DNA of 60,713 bases from Rivularia sp. T60_A2020_040 (GTDB lineage: Bacteria; Cyanobacteriota; Cyanobacteriia; Cyanobacteriales; Nostocaceae): assembly GCA_015272215.1 (NCBI GenBank), contig JACYMD010000108.1, positions 1 to 60,713 of the forward strand, read 5' to 3'. Shown in pieces: positions 9,625-21,227 of the stretch (its first letter is position 1; each line of letters starts with the position of its first letter). Below the pieces are notes generated by a model. The model saw only the letters and a program-made list of their open reading frames with translations, was not told the DNA's origin and ran no database searches. Made by a program: the position numbers and the translations under genes.

Positions 9625-11361
9625 TCAACCTTCCGACTCGTTGTCTGGGCTTGAAACCATAACGGGTTGCTGGTAAAGCGGTACTGTAAAGGTAACAGTG
9701 GAACCGAGTCCTTCACCTAAGCTGTAAAAATGCACTTCACCACCCATTGCTTCTACTAACTTTTGAGATATGGTTAATCCTAAGCCGGTACCTCCATATT
9801 GACGGGTGCGGGAACCATCGACTTGGGAAAATAATTGAAATAATTTGTCCTGCTGGTCTAAAGAAACACCGATACCTGTATCTACTACCCGTACTTTTAC
9901 CATGCCAGGAAATTCTTGTTCTTTAAATATGACTTTTTTACGAACTACATCGGCGGTAACGGTTATATGTCCTTCATGGGTAAATTTTATGGCATTACCC
10001 ACTAGATTTATCATTACTTGTTTGAGACGAAGATAATCGCTGTAAACGATAATTTGATCATTGGTATCGGGTAACTGCATCCCGAAGCTGAGATTTTTTT
10101 GCTCCGCTTGTATACGCATGAAGTTTTCTACATCGCTGAATAACTCATCCAGTTTCACTGGACTAAGTTCTAACTCCATTTTACCTGCTTCTATTTTGGC
10201 GAAATCGAGAATGTCGTTGATTACATTCAGTAGATGCAAGGATGATTTATGAGCTTCTCCAAGAAAAAGGGATTGTTCTTCTTCATCGTCCGCCATTCCG
10301 TCTATAACCAGCTTTAAAAAGCCAATCATCCCATTTAATGGTGTACGGATTTCGTGAGAAACGTTGGCAAGAAACTCGCTTTTGAGCCGGGAAGCTTCTT
10401 CTGCTTGTTGACGGGCTAATTCTAATTCTTTGTACAAAGTTGCGTGGGCGATGGCGGTACCAATTTGATCTGCTGCTTCTTTGGTTAATTCAAGCTCTTT
10501 TGCTGACAAATATGAACACCCAGCATCTAAACTCAAAACGATTAAGCTATTGGGTTGCTCTTGATGGGAAGTTGCAACTATTAGAAGTTTTTCTGCTTGA
10601 AATAAAGAATTTTTTGTTTGCTCTACTATAACTGGCTTGAGAATATTTAAAGCTTGAGTAAATCCAACTTCAGTAAGTACATCTATTTCGCATCCCAACA
10701 TTGAATTAGTCCCAGGCTGGCACGATTCAGCAATTACACGTATTTTTGACTGACCATAATAAGGAAATATTATACAGCGCTTCGGTTTTAATGTAGTACC
10801 TAAACTATCAACAGTTTGTTGCCAAATAATATTTAAATCCAGGGTTCTGCGGATATTTCTGGTAATATTATTAATCAGTTTCTGGTATTCCTGGGAGCGA
10901 ATATTTTCTTTTGAATGGCTAGATGTAGGTGCCAGTTCGATGTTACTTTTGCTGGCTGCAACCTGCAACAATCTTCCCATTACCAATACTGATGTTGCAG
11001 CGTTGCCTAAAACTGGCATAATCGGAGTTATCAGCAACTCTAATTCTACGCTTCCTTGTGAGTAGTTAAACCAACACTGGTGCTTTTGGGGAGTCAAAGT
11101 TGTTAATACTCGCTCCAGATGTGATAGATAAGCCACTTTATCAATTGGAGCGAAATGATGGCGATCGCCATCATCAACTATACATTCTGGCGTTAATCCT
11201 AAACGTTGACTCTGCTGCAAAAAGAACGAGAGGTAACGCCCCGTTGCATCTTGAATGTACACCAATTCAGCCCCCAAACAAGCTAATGGGTTGGTGCACT
11301 CGGTAACAGATTCCAAATTTTCGGACAATAGCGGTGATTGAGAATTTGCAGCAATGCTCAT
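9625..11361 (-). CDS. GAF-domain sensor histidine kinase
   Basis: A 578-residue soluble histidine kinase. The first 130 residues look PAS-like, about 160-310 form a GAF-like sensor region, and a short coiled segment leads to the HisKA domain with the phosphorylation box FLANVSHEIRTPLNGMIGF (His near 340). The ATPase domain has the N box (MINLVGNAIKFT), DTGIG, FSQVDGS and GGTGLGL. No transmembrane helix and no receiver domain are present, so it must signal to a separate regulator. No response regulator adjoins it; the OmpR-type regulator at 37588 has no evident link. The ligand is unknown. Confidence 0.85.
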   Translation of the reverse strand: MSIAANSQSPLLSENLESVTECTNPLACLGAELVYIQDATGRYLSFFLQQSQRLGLTPECIVDDGDRHHFAPIDKVAYLSHLERVLTTLTPQKHQCWFNYSQGSVELELLITPIMPVLGNAATSVLVMGRLLQVAASKSNIELAPTSSHSKENIRSQEYQKLINNITRNIRRTLDLNIIWQQTVDSLGTTLKPKRCIIFPYYGQSKIRVIAESCQPGTNSMLGCEIDVLTEVGFTQALNILKPVIVEQTKNSLFQAEKLLIVATSHQEQPNSLIVLSLDAGCSYLSAKELELTKEAADQIGTAIAHATLYKELELARQQAEEASRLKSEFLANVSHEIRTPLNGMIGFLKLVIDGMADDEEEQSLFLGEAHKSSLHLLNVINDILDFAKIEAGKMELELSPVKLDELFSDVENFMRIQAEQKNLSFGMQLPDTNDQIIVYSDYLRLKQVMINLVGNAIKFTHEGHITVTADVVRKKVIFKEQEFPGMVKVRVVDTGIGVSLDQQDKLFQLFSQVDGSRTRQYGGTGLGLTISQKLVEAMGGEVHFYSLGEGLGSTVTFTVPLYQQPVMVSSPDNESEG

Positions 11362-11509
11362 GACTGGAGTGGAATAGAAACAGTATGACCCAAAGAAGTT
11401 GTGCTAATAACTGCTTAAAGTTTGGCATAAAATTTTACAGCTTTAGCAGACTTTTTGGGAATTTTTATTGTATTTCCCCGAATCAGTCGCCAAAAATTAA
11501 TCATATCTC

Positions 11510-11755
11510 TCAATCGTTCCACTCACCCCTCGGTGGTACTTTAATCCGGTGAGGAGTGCGGGTTAGTTCATCATCTCTAGGAATATCACCGCGCAGCCAT
11601 TGACGCAGCGCCACTTCAATCACTTTAGAGGGATCATTACTCAAGTGATTAATTTTTTCTAATAACTCCGAATCCAAGCGAATCGCAACTTCGACTTTTT
11701 CCGATAATTCCGATAATATATTTTCCGAGAAATCTGGTCTTTCTTCCATATTCAT
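11510..11755 (-). CDS. Small ribbon-helix-helix-like protein
   Basis: An 81-residue protein whose middle part, VEVAIRLDSELLEKINHL followed by a helix ending IEVALRQWLRG, has the beta strand plus two helices of CopG/Arc-type DNA-binding domains. The C-terminal 25 residues are polar and basic. Such proteins act as repressors or antitoxins. No toxin-like gene adjoins it; the kinase gene follows 148 bases downstream on the same strand. The fold is judged by pattern only. Confidence 0.55.
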   Translation of the reverse strand: MNMEERPDFSENILSELSEKVEVAIRLDSELLEKINHLSNDPSKVIEVALRQWLRGDIPRDDELTRTPHRIKVPPRGEWND

Positions 11756-12261
11756 AGCTAATCTTCTCTGCGCGTTATTTGTTCCAAGGTTGTGGAAAAC
11801 AGTTTTACATAACTGTTAGTACTTCTTACTGCATCAAGTCATCAAAAAACCTTGCGTTTCGGATACCCCTTTCTCTGCCTTAAAGCATGGGAAAGTAATT
11901 CCTTTTAACGTGGTTCAGTTCAGAATTCAGACGAATCGGACTGCACTAATTACAAGCCCCGATTTTTAGTTGTCAATTGTGAGATTTGTTTTAACTGGGA
12001 GTCCCTGACGTTTATTTTACGCTTTCACAATAACAATACCAGTACTAAATAAATAGTCTTTGATCTTTTCTATAAATAAAGTTAAAGTTTGAGCGGTTGA
12101 CAGTTCGCTGCTCCCTATTCCCTTTCTATATAAGCCTATTTTCTAATAAAGCATTACAATACTTAAAGTAACTCCTTTATTTACTCTTGCCTTTTGCCTC
12201 TTGCCTTCCTAGATAACTATATTCATTAATAAAATAGTATTCCTATCGCTTTATTAAGTAT
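11756..12261. other. Gene-free 0.5 kb before lepA
   Basis: No credible coding frame. It holds pyrimidine-rich short repeats (CTTGCC and TTCCCT types near 12110-12210) and presumably the lepA promoter, which I cannot place with confidence. Confidence 0.6.
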
Positions 12262-14079
12262 ATGACTGACGTTCCCGCAGCTCGCATTCGTAATTTTTGC
12301 ATTATCGCTCACATTGACCACGGGAAATCAACTCTGGCAGATCGACTTCTACAAACCACTGGTACTGTGGAAAATCGGCAGATGAAAGAGCAGTTTCTCG
12401 ATAATATGGATTTAGAACGGGAGCGCGGCATTACTATTAAGCTGCAAGCTGCCCGAATGAATTACACTGCTCAAGATGGTCAGGAGTATGTCCTAAATCT
12501 GATTGATACTCCCGGACACGTGGACTTTTCTTATGAGGTATCCCGCAGCTTAGTAGCCTGCGAAGGAGCGCTGTTAGTGGTTGATGCTTCTCAAGGTGTA
12601 GAAGCTCAAACTTTAGCTAATGTTTATTTGGCTATTGAAAATAATTTGGAAATTATCCCGGTTTTGAATAAAATTGATTTACCAGGTGCTGAACCGGAAC
12701 GGGTAATTGGTGAAATTGAAGAAATTATCGGTTTGGATTGCAGCGGTGCAATTCTGGCTTCGGCGAAGGAAGGCATTGGTATTCCCGAAATTTTAGAAGC
12801 GATTGTCGAACGAGTACCGCAGCCCCAGAATACTGTTGACGAGCCTTTACGAGCGTTGATTTTTGATAGTTATTATGATAGCTACCGGGGAGTGATTGTT
12901 TATTTCCGGGTGATGGATGGCACGGTGAAAACTGGCGATAAAGTCTATCTGATGGCTTCTGAGAAGGAATACGAAATTGATGAGTTGGGGGTGCTTTCTC
13001 CGACTCAAAAGCCGGTTGATCAACTCCATGCTGGGGAAGTTGGTTATTTTGCAGCGGCAATTAAAGCTGTGGCAGATGCGCGGGTTGGTGATACCATTAC
13101 TTTAAGTAAAGCTAAAGCTGCACAAGCCTTACCCGGTTATGCAGAAGCTAAACCGATGGTTTTTTGCGGAATGTTCCCCATCGATTCTGACCAGTTTAAG
13201 GATTTACGGGAAGCTTTAGATAAACTTAAGCTGAATGATGCAGCTTTACAATTTGAACCGGAAACTTCTAGTGCTATGGGTTTTGGTTTCCGTTGCGGAT
13301 TCTTGGGTTTGCTGCATATGGAAATTGTCCAGGAACGTTTGGAGCGCGAATATAATCTTGATTTAATTATTACTGCTCCTTCGGTTGTTTACCGGGTAAT
13401 TACTAATAAGGGCGAAGAAGTTTATATTGATAATCCCAGTAATTTACCTTCTCCTAACGAACGGGAAAAAATTGAGGAACCCTACGTTAAGGTTGAAATG
13501 ATTACACCGGAAACCTATGTAGGTACTTTGATGGAGTTATCCCAAGGTCGTCGGGGTATATTTAAAGATATGAAATATCTTACTCAAGGACGGACGACGT
13601 TAACTTATGAGTTACCTTTAGCCGAAGTTGTCACTGACTTTTTTGATCAGATGAAATCGCGATCGCGTGGTTATGCTAGTATGGAATATCAGTTGATTGG
13701 TTATCGTGAAAATCATTTGGTAAAACTGGATTTGATGATTAACGGCGACCCAGTTGACTCTTTAGCAATGATTGTCCACCGTGATAAGGCTTATCATGTT
13801 GGAAGGTCAATGGCTGAGAAATTGAAGGAATTAATTCCCCGTCATCAATTTAAAGTGCCAATTCAAGCGGCGATTGGTAGTAAAATAATAGCTTCTGAAC
13901 ATATTCCAGCATTGCGGAAGGATGTGTTAGCCAAATGTTATGGTGGTGATATCAGTCGGAAGAAGAAACTTTTACAGAAGCAAGCCAAAGGTAAAAAGCG
14001 CATGAAGTCTGTGGGTACAGTGGATGTTCCCCAGGAAGCTTTTATGGCAGTGTTAAAGTTAGATCAGCAAACTTCTTAA
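12262..14079 (+). CDS. lepA: Elongation factor 4 (LepA)
   Basis: A translational GTPase of 605 residues, the usual LepA length, which acts on the ribosome by back-translocation or initiation control. G motifs are clear: AHIDHGKST (P-loop, near 16), the RGITI switch (near 55), DTPGHVDF (near 85) and NKIDLP (near 138). Domains II and III follow, and the LepA-specific C-terminal domain ends with the basic stretch [20 protein letters not shown]. It stands alone between repeat-filled gaps and is followed by a good hairpin at 14185-14219. Confidence 0.97.
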   Translation: MTDVPAARIRNFCIIAHIDHGKSTLADRLLQTTGTVENRQMKEQFLDNMDLERERGITIKLQAARMNYTAQDGQEYVLNLIDTPGHVDFSYEVSRSLVACEGALLVVDASQGVEAQTLANVYLAIENNLEIIPVLNKIDLPGAEPERVIGEIEEIIGLDCSGAILASAKEGIGIPEILEAIVERVPQPQNTVDEPLRALIFDSYYDSYRGVIVYFRVMDGTVKTGDKVYLMASEKEYEIDELGVLSPTQKPVDQLHAGEVGYFAAAIKAVADARVGDTITLSKAKAAQALPGYAEAKPMVFCGMFPIDSDQFKDLREALDKLKLNDAALQFEPETSSAMGFGFRCGFLGLLHMEIVQERLEREYNLDLIITAPSVVYRVITNKGEEVYIDNPSNLPSPNEREKIEEPYVKVEMITPETYVGTLMELSQGRRGIFKDMKYLTQGRTTLTYELPLAEVVTDFFDQMKSRSRGYASMEYQLIGYRENHLVKLDLMINGDPVDSLAMIVHRDKAYHVGRSMAEKLKELIPRHQFKVPIQAAIGSKIIASEHIPALRKDVLAKCYGGDISRKKKLLQKQAKGKKRMKSVGTVDVPQEAFMAVLKLDQQTS

Positions 14080-14093
14080 CCCAGTATATTGTA

Positions 14094-14116
14094 GAGACGT
14101 TGTAGTGCAACGTCTC
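14094..14116. repeat. Dispersed palindrome GAGACGTTG/CAACGTCTC
   Basis: A perfect 9-bp stem with a 5-base loop just after lepA. Compared with the copy at 6799, the inner A-T pair is T-A, a compensatory change. Confidence 0.75.
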
Positions 14117-14184
14117 CCCCATTTAGAATTCTAGCGAGTAATTACGTTAAATTATATTTCCAGCTAATCAAACATGATATGAGG

Positions 14185-14222
14185 AAATCGCCCGTTCTCG
14201 AAAATAGTACGGGCGATTTTGT
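14185..14222 (+). terminator. Probable rho-independent terminator after lepA
   Basis: AAATCGCCCGT and ACGGGCGATTT form an 11-bp stem around a 13-base loop and are followed by a short T-rich stretch (TTTTGTT). It lies about 105 bases beyond the lepA stop. Confidence 0.7.
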
Positions 14223-14904
14223 TAAGAAGTTAGGATTATCTTTATAATACCTAGTATTTAGCCAATTGACACATTATTTTCAGTTTGTAATCAATATTTT
14301 AGTATTTACGACAAAAAAAAGCTGGCTTTAGTTAGTAGGTTTGGTTAGTAGTTAGTTAGTAGGTTGAATTAGACAGCAAAACCAATTGGGAATTGTCATT
14401 CTTAATTTACATTATTCCCTTACGGGCAGAAGATTACCGATAAAAAAACCCTTCTAGACGCAGAGTACACTTATTGAAAGAGGTTTCATAGAAATAGGTA
14501 ATTTTCCAGCGGGATAGGAGTAATCATGTTGTAAGCCAACAAAACCGATTGTATGTAAGCAATATTATCCAAGATGGTAATATTGGGTTACTAACCCAAC
14601 CCACCTATATCTCTCAAACAACATAAATTCAATCTCGCGGAGGAAGAAATAAAACAACCGTGCAGTTAAACTTTACTTATGTCTAAATTTGTATAAATAT
14701 TCCAGATGACAAACTGTCATAAAATACCGAGATTTTTGTCACCGAAAAGTATTAATTCTGATTCTTATAACAAAAAAATCAAAAAGTAAGCAATTAATCT
14801 TGTATAAACTTTTCTGGATGCGTATCATAATAACCAAAATATCTTTACTCGAAGTATTGATATAGCTTGAAAATTGATCGCACTCTACCTAGTTTAAATC
14901 AGTC
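14223..14904. other. Gene-free gap before tamB, repeats
   Basis: No credible gene. It contains GTTAGTAG-type tandem units (about 14330-14370), a copy of the AGCGGGATAGGAGTAATC dispersed repeat (about 14490-14530, also at 48440-48466) and a perfect small palindrome TTGGGTTACTAACCCAA near 14583-14599. Confidence 0.6.
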
Positions 14905-17900
14905 ATGACACCGGCAAATCCTCCTCCCGAATCTGATTCCCAAACCGCGCCAAGTCAGCCACGAAAGCGTGTTTGGCTACGTAATGCAGTGATAATATCT
15001 GGTGTTTCTCTTTTGGGAATAAGTATTGCTGCTTATTTTGGTTTAGATTATTGGATTCGTCGCAAGTTACCTCCTTTATTAGATGAGCAACTCAGTGAAT
15101 TCATTAATCGTGAAGTAAAGGTTGGTGAGGTAAGAAGTTGGTCGATTACTGGTGTAAGATTAGAAAACTCTTCGATTCCAGCGACTGAAAATGATCCAAA
15201 TTATGTTAGAACTAAAGCTGTAGATATCGGATTTAATCCAATCGGGTTGTTGTTTACTCAGACGCTTCCTTTAAGAATAAGTTTGATTGAACCGGATGTT
15301 TATATTGAGCAAGATAAGCAAGGGGAATGGATTCGGCTGAATTTGGATAAGGGTGAAGGGGAACTTCCTTTTGATATTGATGCTAAAATTCAGTTGCAAA
15401 GAGCGAAGGTTGCTGTACTTCCTCAAGCTTTGAAGAATCCTGTTGTTGTCGAGGAAATCAACGGGTTTCTTAATTACAATCAAAATCAACCATTATTATT
15501 ACGGTATGGTGTGAATGCGCCATTTGTTAAGGGAAAGTTGGATATTGATGGTGAAACTCAGTTAAATAGTTGGAAGAGTCAGATTAATGCCAGGATTGAT
15601 AACCTTTCTCTACCGGATTTGAGTAATTATGTCAAAGATAATATTCCGGTGACAATTCCCAGCGGTGAGTTAAATGCTAATTTGGAAATTGATTTACCGA
15701 GTTTATCTGAGTTACCTTTTGTGAAGGGTACTGCGAATTTACAGCGTTTACAGGTAAAATCTCCACAGTTGAAAGTTCCTGTTAATGCTACTGCTAATTT
15801 ACGTTTTGATGGACAAAAGGTTAGTTTTGCGGAAACTAGAGCTAGTTATGGTAATTTAATTGCCGGGGTTTCTGGAGTTGCGGATTTAAATAAAGGTTTT
15901 GATTTAAAGGTTGATACGAATTCTTTTAATATTGCAAACTTGTTGAAAACAACTTCTATAAAATCTCCCGTAAATATAGATGGTAATTTACAAGCACAGT
16001 TATTAGTTAAGGGAAATGCACAGAATCCCATTTTATTGGGTAATGTCGTCAGTCAACGAGGGATTATTGTAGATAAAACGGTATTTAGTAAAGTTAATGC
16101 GATATTTGGTGGTAATTTACAGCAGGTTGTTTTACAAGAATTTCGCGCTACTCCAGCAACGGGTGGTGATATCCGAGCCAAAGGTGAGGTTTTATTTCCT
16201 CAGTCGTTACTATCCGTTAAAGATTTTAGTCAATCGAAGATAGCTTTAGATTTTGATGCTCTAATTGCTAATACTGGAGAAATTGTTACTGCTTATGGTG
16301 TTACCAATGATATGGTGAAGTTGGGAAGTTTATCAGCAGAAGGTAAAGTTAGCGGTACTTTAGGAAATCCTCAAGGTGTTTTATCGTGGAAGTTACCACA
16401 AGCTCAAACTCAAGGGGTTGGGCAAATTTCTGGTAGTGGTAACGTTAATTTAAAAAGAAATTTAGTTACTTTAGAGAATACGACTTTACAAACTGCTGAC
16501 GGTGGAATAAATGTTGATGGTAGAGCCAATTTCGCTACAAATAATTGGAATGCTGCTATTCGTGCTGATTCTTTAAGTTTAAATCCGTTTTTAGCAAAAA
16601 TTGAAAATGTCGGGGAAAGGATAAGAAAGACTCCCATATTTTTGCGACGGGGTGAGGTAGAGTTAGCGGGGAGTTTGAATAATTTTGACGCTGGGAATAT
16701 TCGAGGTGATATCGATTTAGATTTAAATGTTAATCAAGGTAATCTTGCTGTCAATGGAAATTTAAATCAAGGTATATTAACAGCGAATGCTAATGCTGCG
16801 GGAATTGGTTTAAATCAATTTGTACCGGAGTTACCTTCTTCTGTCACGCTGGCAAATTCTCAAGTTAATGTTTCGGGTAGGGTAAAGGAGTTAATTAATT
16901 TTGAATCGATTGATAGTTTAAATAGTTTTCGAGCGAGTATTGATGGAAATTTGTTTTTACCGGAAGTTAAGGGAAACAGTAGAATCGATTTTAATGGGAA
17001 TGGAAATTTTGCAACCAAAAATTGGAATTTAGTCGCGAATGCCAATTCTTTACCTGTGAATGCTTTATTATCGGCAGCACAAAGAAAGCAATTTCGATTA
17101 AATCAACCAGTGACTTTACAGCGAGGTAATGTCAGATTAGCTGGAAATTTGGATATTATAGATAATTTCGATTTGAATCAGGTAGATGGTACTGCTGATT
17201 TAAATTTGAGCGTTAATAATGGTAGAGTCGCAGTTAACGGTAATTTGAATCAAGGTATATTACAAGCGAATGTCAATGCGAATAATATTCGAGCAAATAG
17301 GTTTTTACCTGAATTACCTTTACCAATTACCCTTGCAAATGCTCAAGTTAACCTTTCTGGTAGACTAAATCAACTTTTAGAATATGATTCAATCGAAAAT
17401 TTAGATAAATTAAATAGTTTTCAAGCTACTGCTAACGGACAATTAATTGTACCGGGTAGTAGAGGTAATATCAATTTTAATGTCAATGGGAATTTAGCAA
17501 CTAATAATTTACAAGCTGTGGCAACTGCGAATAGAGTTTCCTTAAATCAACTTGTTCGAGATTCATCTTTACCTGTAACACTAAATAATAGTACCGTTAA
17601 TTTAACGGGTAAGATAGACCAACTACTTGTAAACAACTTTGAAAACCTCAATGCTAATCTGAATGCAAATTTAGTAGTTGCTCAAGGTACAGTAAACGCG
17701 ATCGCAAATCTCAATAATGGTAAAATTGCTAGTAATATCAATGCGAGTAACGTCAATACACCGTTATTGTGTCGCAGTTTTAATATATCTTGTCCTGAAC
17801 TTTCCCAGTTATATGCAAAATTAAACTTAACCGGAGAGGTAAAAGCTTGGATGGAAGGGAATCCGATTTTAATTCAAGCAAATCAAGTTGATTTAAATAC

Positions 17901-20900
17901 CCAACAACAACAATTAAACGCTCAAGGACAAATTGTAATTGTACCTGGTAATGAGGGAATATCTTCTTGGAATGTCGCTACCGATTTAAATGTTGATGTA
18001 AATTCTAACTTAGCAAGACTTCCCTTACAATCTATAGCAAGAGAGTTAGCTCAAGAAAATTTACCAGTATTACAAGGAGCAGCTAATTTTTCCGGTAGAC
18101 TTGTTGCTCAAAATTTAATTTCACAACCTTTTGCTCCCGGTAACGTCAGATTAGCAGGCAATTTAAACTTGCGAAATCTTGCTATAAATAACAGGATAGA
18201 ATTTCAACCTTTATTACAAGGACCGATTAACGTAAACTTAGGAAACAGCATCGAATTCGATTTACGCGGTAAAACGGATCGAATCGCAGCTAACTTACAA
18301 CCTTGTACAAGACAAGATTGTTTATCACCTTATCTTCCCACATTCTTCTCACTACAACAAGGAATCAATACCCAAAATCCGATTATTCTCAGCGGTATTC
18401 GTCAAGGGGATGTTTTAGATATCAATTTACAAAATGCTTCCCTATCCTTATTAAATTTTGTTCCCGTCGTTGAAGAAATCATTCCTTATCCCCTCAGTGG
18501 TATAATTAGCGGAAATCTTGACGTGAACTTATTCAATTTAGCAACTGCTGGAAATATTAATATAGATAATCCTGCCATCGGTGCTGTGAAAGCTGAAGAA
18601 TTAATCGCCGATTTCTCTTATGATGGGGAAATTGCTCGTGTCAATGCAGCAACTTTACAAATCGGGAAAACTGAATACGCTTTAAATGGTGGTTTGAATT
18701 TAAATTCTGGTGATATTAACGGTAGATTAGTCGCTAATGCTGGAAGAATACAAGATATCTTCGCTGCTGTAAATGTATTTAATCTAGAAGATTTACAACG
18801 TGGAGTTGATAGCATTTTCAACCCAGAATACGGTAATGCTGTTGACGTACAAACTCAAAGAGTCGGAAAACCAAATTCTCCAATACTCGCACAACTACGT
18901 TTGTTCACCCAAATTGTCAATAGGATTCAAAAACAAGCTGCTTTACAACAACAAGATAATACCATCGAGTTTGATATTCAAGGAGAATATAACGCAGAAC
19001 TTGCTGTTGCGGGAAAACTTACAAATCCCCAAATTAATTTTCAACTAAAAGGTAACAATTGGCAATGGCGACCTCAAAAAGAATATGTCACCTATAATTC
19101 TCGTCAAGGTGTTGTTGTCAGACAAAATCAACCTTTAGATATCACTCAGGTAATTGCTCAAGCAAGTTATCAAAATGGCATAATTCAATTACAACCAATA
19201 CAACTCGCCGTAAATGGTGGTTTAATTTCTCTCAATGGTACTCTCGATGGCATAGAAACATCGGCAACAGCGCAAATTCAAAATCTTCCTATAAACATAA
19301 TCGAAAGATTTGTCGATTTACCCGCTGATATCAATGGTAACTTGAATTTACAAGCCCAATTAGGTGGAAATTTATTTCAACCACAAATTCAACAAGGTGC
19401 CTTTTCTTTAATTAATGGTACCATTAACCAACAACAATTGGGTGAATTCGCTGGAAATTTCAACTATCTCGATTCTATCGCTCGACTCAACACCACTCCC
19501 AATTCCGTTATTAATATTAACGCCGCAGTTGCTTATCCTCTCCAACCAAATAGAACTAATACTGTTGCTCTACAAGCAAGCATTGATAACCAAGCTTTTG
19601 CTTTACTAGATGCTCTCACCCAAGGTGAAATACAATGGATAGATGGAAATGGACAAATTGCGATCGCGATTAACGGTGAATTAAATCCCCAAGCTGATAC
19701 AATTCCAGGATTATTTGATAATTTAGTTGCCAATAGTGCAATTCAAATTGAAAACGCCACAATTAGAACCAAGCAGTTAAATAATGATCTTAAATTAACC
19801 GCTGCCGGTAAGGCGATTTTAAATAACGAAATTCTCCAAGTAGAACAAATATCCGGCAATTTAGCCGAAAGTCCGTTTATCATCACTGGCAGTTTACCTT
19901 TATTTCAACCCCTGGGCAACCTTCAACCCTTAAATATCACTTTAGGTCCTGGAAGATTAAATTTGCAAGGTTTATACCGGGGTGGAATTGATGCTAACCT
20001 TCAAGTTTCCCGCACAGCAATAAATCCAGTAGTTGGAGGAAATCTTTCTTTGGGGAACGGTCGTGTTTTTATACCAGAAAGCAGAGAAAACAAAGGTGAT
20101 AACACGCAAGAAGTAAAAAATGGTCAAATTATAACTCGACTACAACAAACCCCAAATTTACCGATTCAACCAACCTTTACTGATTTTCAAGTCAGTTTAG
20201 GACCAGGATTCCGCTTTACTCAAAATTTACCACGAATTAACTTCCGCATGGCAGGGGATTTTACAGTTAATGGTGGTTTAGATAACCTCCGAGGAGATGG
20301 ACAAATTGAACTGACAAGAGGAAGTCTCTCCCTATTTGAAAATTCATTCTTTATCACTCGCGATCGCCAACAAACAGTAACATTTTTACCAGGTCGTAGT
20401 TTACTAAATCCCCAACTTGATGTAGAATTACAAACTACTGTAGTTGATGCACCTAGGTTTGACCGTCTACAAGCAGAAAATTCCGAGATTAGAGATGATG
20501 TAGTTGCACCAGCTAACCCCGAACAAATCGATATTAGAATTCTTGTAGAAGGTGAAGCCTCAGAGCTGCTTGCATCTTTAAATAATAATACATCTTCAGG
20601 AGATGCTTGTCTAACATATCAAAGAAATATTAGATTTTCGGGATTAGGAACATTAGTTCCCAATTCTGCAACTCAATTAGAACAAGTTGCCAATTGTATC
20701 AACGCTAATAGTCAAGTCAGCATCCAAACTAGAGATATACTTGATAACCCCGCAATTTCATTAACAAGTACTCCCACTCGCAACAATTCGGAAATATTAT
20801 CATTGTTAGGAAACCGGACTTTTGCTGCATTACAAAAACTCGAACAGCAAATTACTAGTGGAAATCAAACCGAATTATTAGAATTTTTAGTATTAGACTA

Positions 20901-21114
20901 TGTACTTGCACCTTTACAAACCGAAATTACCCAAGAATTTTTATGGCAAGCACAACAACCTGTAAACTCTTTAGGTAAATCAATTGGGTTAACTAGATTA
21001 CAAGTATTTCCTTCCTTGACAGGTTTAAAAGATATCAATGAAAATTCATCAGCCAGATTTACCTACGATTATGAAGCGGGTGAATTTAGATTTATGTATG
21101 AGAGAAGGTTTTAA
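14905..21114 (+). CDS. tamB: TamB/TIC236-like translocation and assembly protein
   Basis: A giant protein of 2069 residues with one N-terminal membrane anchor (about residues 27-46) and an almost continuous beta-repeat ectodomain rich in N, G, L and V, with recurring strands such as VNGNLNQGILxANVNA. The C-terminal third contains the conserved TamB (DUF490) block, with GDFTVNGGLDNLRGDGQIEL followed by RGSLSLFENSFFI. Relatives span the periplasm as long grooves: TamB in proteobacteria, and TIC236 in chloroplasts, which derives from the cyanobacterial protein. They serve lipid transport and outer-membrane assembly or protein import. The final FMYERRF ends in phenylalanine, as many outer-membrane interacting domains do. 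It stands alone, without a TamA/Omp85 neighbour in this window. Confidence 0.88.
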   Translation: MTPANPPPESDSQTAPSQPRKRVWLRNAVIISGVSLLGISIAAYFGLDYWIRRKLPPLLDEQLSEFINREVKVGEVRSWSITGVRLENSSIPATENDPNYVRTKAVDIGFNPIGLLFTQTLPLRISLIEPDVYIEQDKQGEWIRLNLDKGEGELPFDIDAKIQLQRAKVAVLPQALKNPVVVEEINGFLNYNQNQPLLLRYGVNAPFVKGKLDIDGETQLNSWKSQINARIDNLSLPDLSNYVKDNIPVTIPSGELNANLEIDLPSLSELPFVKGTANLQRLQVKSPQLKVPVNATANLRFDGQKVSFAETRASYGNLIAGVSGVADLNKGFDLKVDTNSFNIANLLKTTSIKSPVNIDGNLQAQLLVKGNAQNPILLGNVVSQRGIIVDKTVFSKVNAIFGGNLQQVVLQEFRATPATGGDIRAKGEVLFPQSLLSVKDFSQSKIALDFDALIANTGEIVTAYGVTNDMVKLGSLSAEGKVSGTLGNPQGVLSWKLPQAQTQGVGQISGSGNVNLKRNLVTLENTTLQTADGGINVDGRANFATNNWNAAIRADSLSLNPFLAKIENVGERIRKTPIFLRRGEVELAGSLNNFDAGNIRGDIDLDLNVNQGNLAVNGNLNQGILTANANAAGIGLNQFVPELPSSVTLANSQVNVSGRVKELINFESIDSLNSFRASIDGNLFLPEVKGNSRIDFNGNGNFATKNWNLVANANSLPVNALLSAAQRKQFRLNQPVTLQRGNVRLAGNLDIIDNFDLNQVDGTADLNLSVNNGRVAVNGNLNQGILQANVNANNIRANRFLPELPLPITLANAQVNLSGRLNQLLEYDSIENLDKLNSFQATANGQLIVPGSRGNINFNVNGNLATNNLQAVATANRVSLNQLVRDSSLPVTLNNSTVNLTGKIDQLLVNNFENLNANLNANLVVAQGTVNAIANLNNGKIASNINASNVNTPLLCRSFNISCPELSQLYAKLNLTGEVKAWMEGNPILIQANQVDLNTQQQQLNAQGQIVIVPGNEGISSWNVATDLNVDVNSNLARLPLQSIARELAQENLPVLQGAANFSGRLVAQNLISQPFAPGNVRLAGNLNLRNLAINNRIEFQPLLQGPINVNLGNSIEFDLRGKTDRIAANLQPCTRQDCLSPYLPTFFSLQQGINTQNPIILSGIRQGDVLDINLQNASLSLLNFVPVVEEIIPYPLSGIISGNLDVNLFNLATAGNINIDNPAIGAVKAEELIADFSYDGEIARVNAATLQIGKTEYALNGGLNLNSGDINGRLVANAGRIQDIFAAVNVFNLEDLQRGVDSIFNPEYGNAVDVQTQRVGKPNSPILAQLRLFTQIVNRIQKQAALQQQDNTIEFDIQGEYNAELAVAGKLTNPQINFQLKGNNWQWRPQKEYVTYNSRQGVVVRQNQPLDITQVIAQASYQNGIIQLQPIQLAVNGGLISLNGTLDGIETSATAQIQNLPINIIERFVDLPADINGNLNLQAQLGGNLFQPQIQQGAFSLINGTINQQQLGEFAGNFNYLDSIARLNTTPNSVININAAVAYPLQPNRTNTVALQASIDNQAFALLDALTQGEIQWIDGNGQIAIAINGELNPQADTIPGLFDNLVANSAIQIENATIRTKQLNNDLKLTAAGKAILNNEILQVEQISGNLAESPFIITGSLPLFQPLGNLQPLNITLGPGRLNLQGLYRGGIDANLQVSRTAINPVVGGNLSLGNGRVFIPESRENKGDNTQEVKNGQIITRLQQTPNLPIQPTFTDFQVSLGPGFRFTQNLPRINFRMAGDFTVNGGLDNLRGDGQIELTRGSLSLFENSFFITRDRQQTVTFLPGRSLLNPQLDVELQTTVVDAPRFDRLQAENSEIRDDVVAPANPEQIDIRILVEGEASELLASLNNNTSSGDACLTYQRNIRFSGLGTLVPNSATQLEQVANCINANSQVSIQTRDILDNPAISLTSTPTRNNSEILSLLGNRTFAALQKLEQQITSGNQTELLEFLVLDYVLAPLQTEITQEFLWQAQQPVNSLGKSIGLTRLQVFPSLTGLKDINENSSARFTYDYEAGEFRFMYERRF

Positions 21115-21168
21115 CAGTTGACAGTTGACCTGGGACAGTGGACAGTGGACAGTGGACAGTGGGGTTAG

Positions 21169-21227
21169 AAGTCGGGTTTTTTCATCATTGTCTTATCTGA
21201 CAAATATTTAACTTAAAAACCCGACTT
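21169..21227. repeat. Dispersed inverted repeat AAGTCGGGTTTTT ... AAAAACCCGACTT
   Basis: A perfect 13-bp stem encloses about 32 bases, directly after tamB and the tandem GGACAGT units at 21115-21162. The same stem occurs at 37491-37552 and, slightly changed, at 48307-48371 and 48486-48549. Its T-run could also make it a terminator for tamB. Confidence 0.75.
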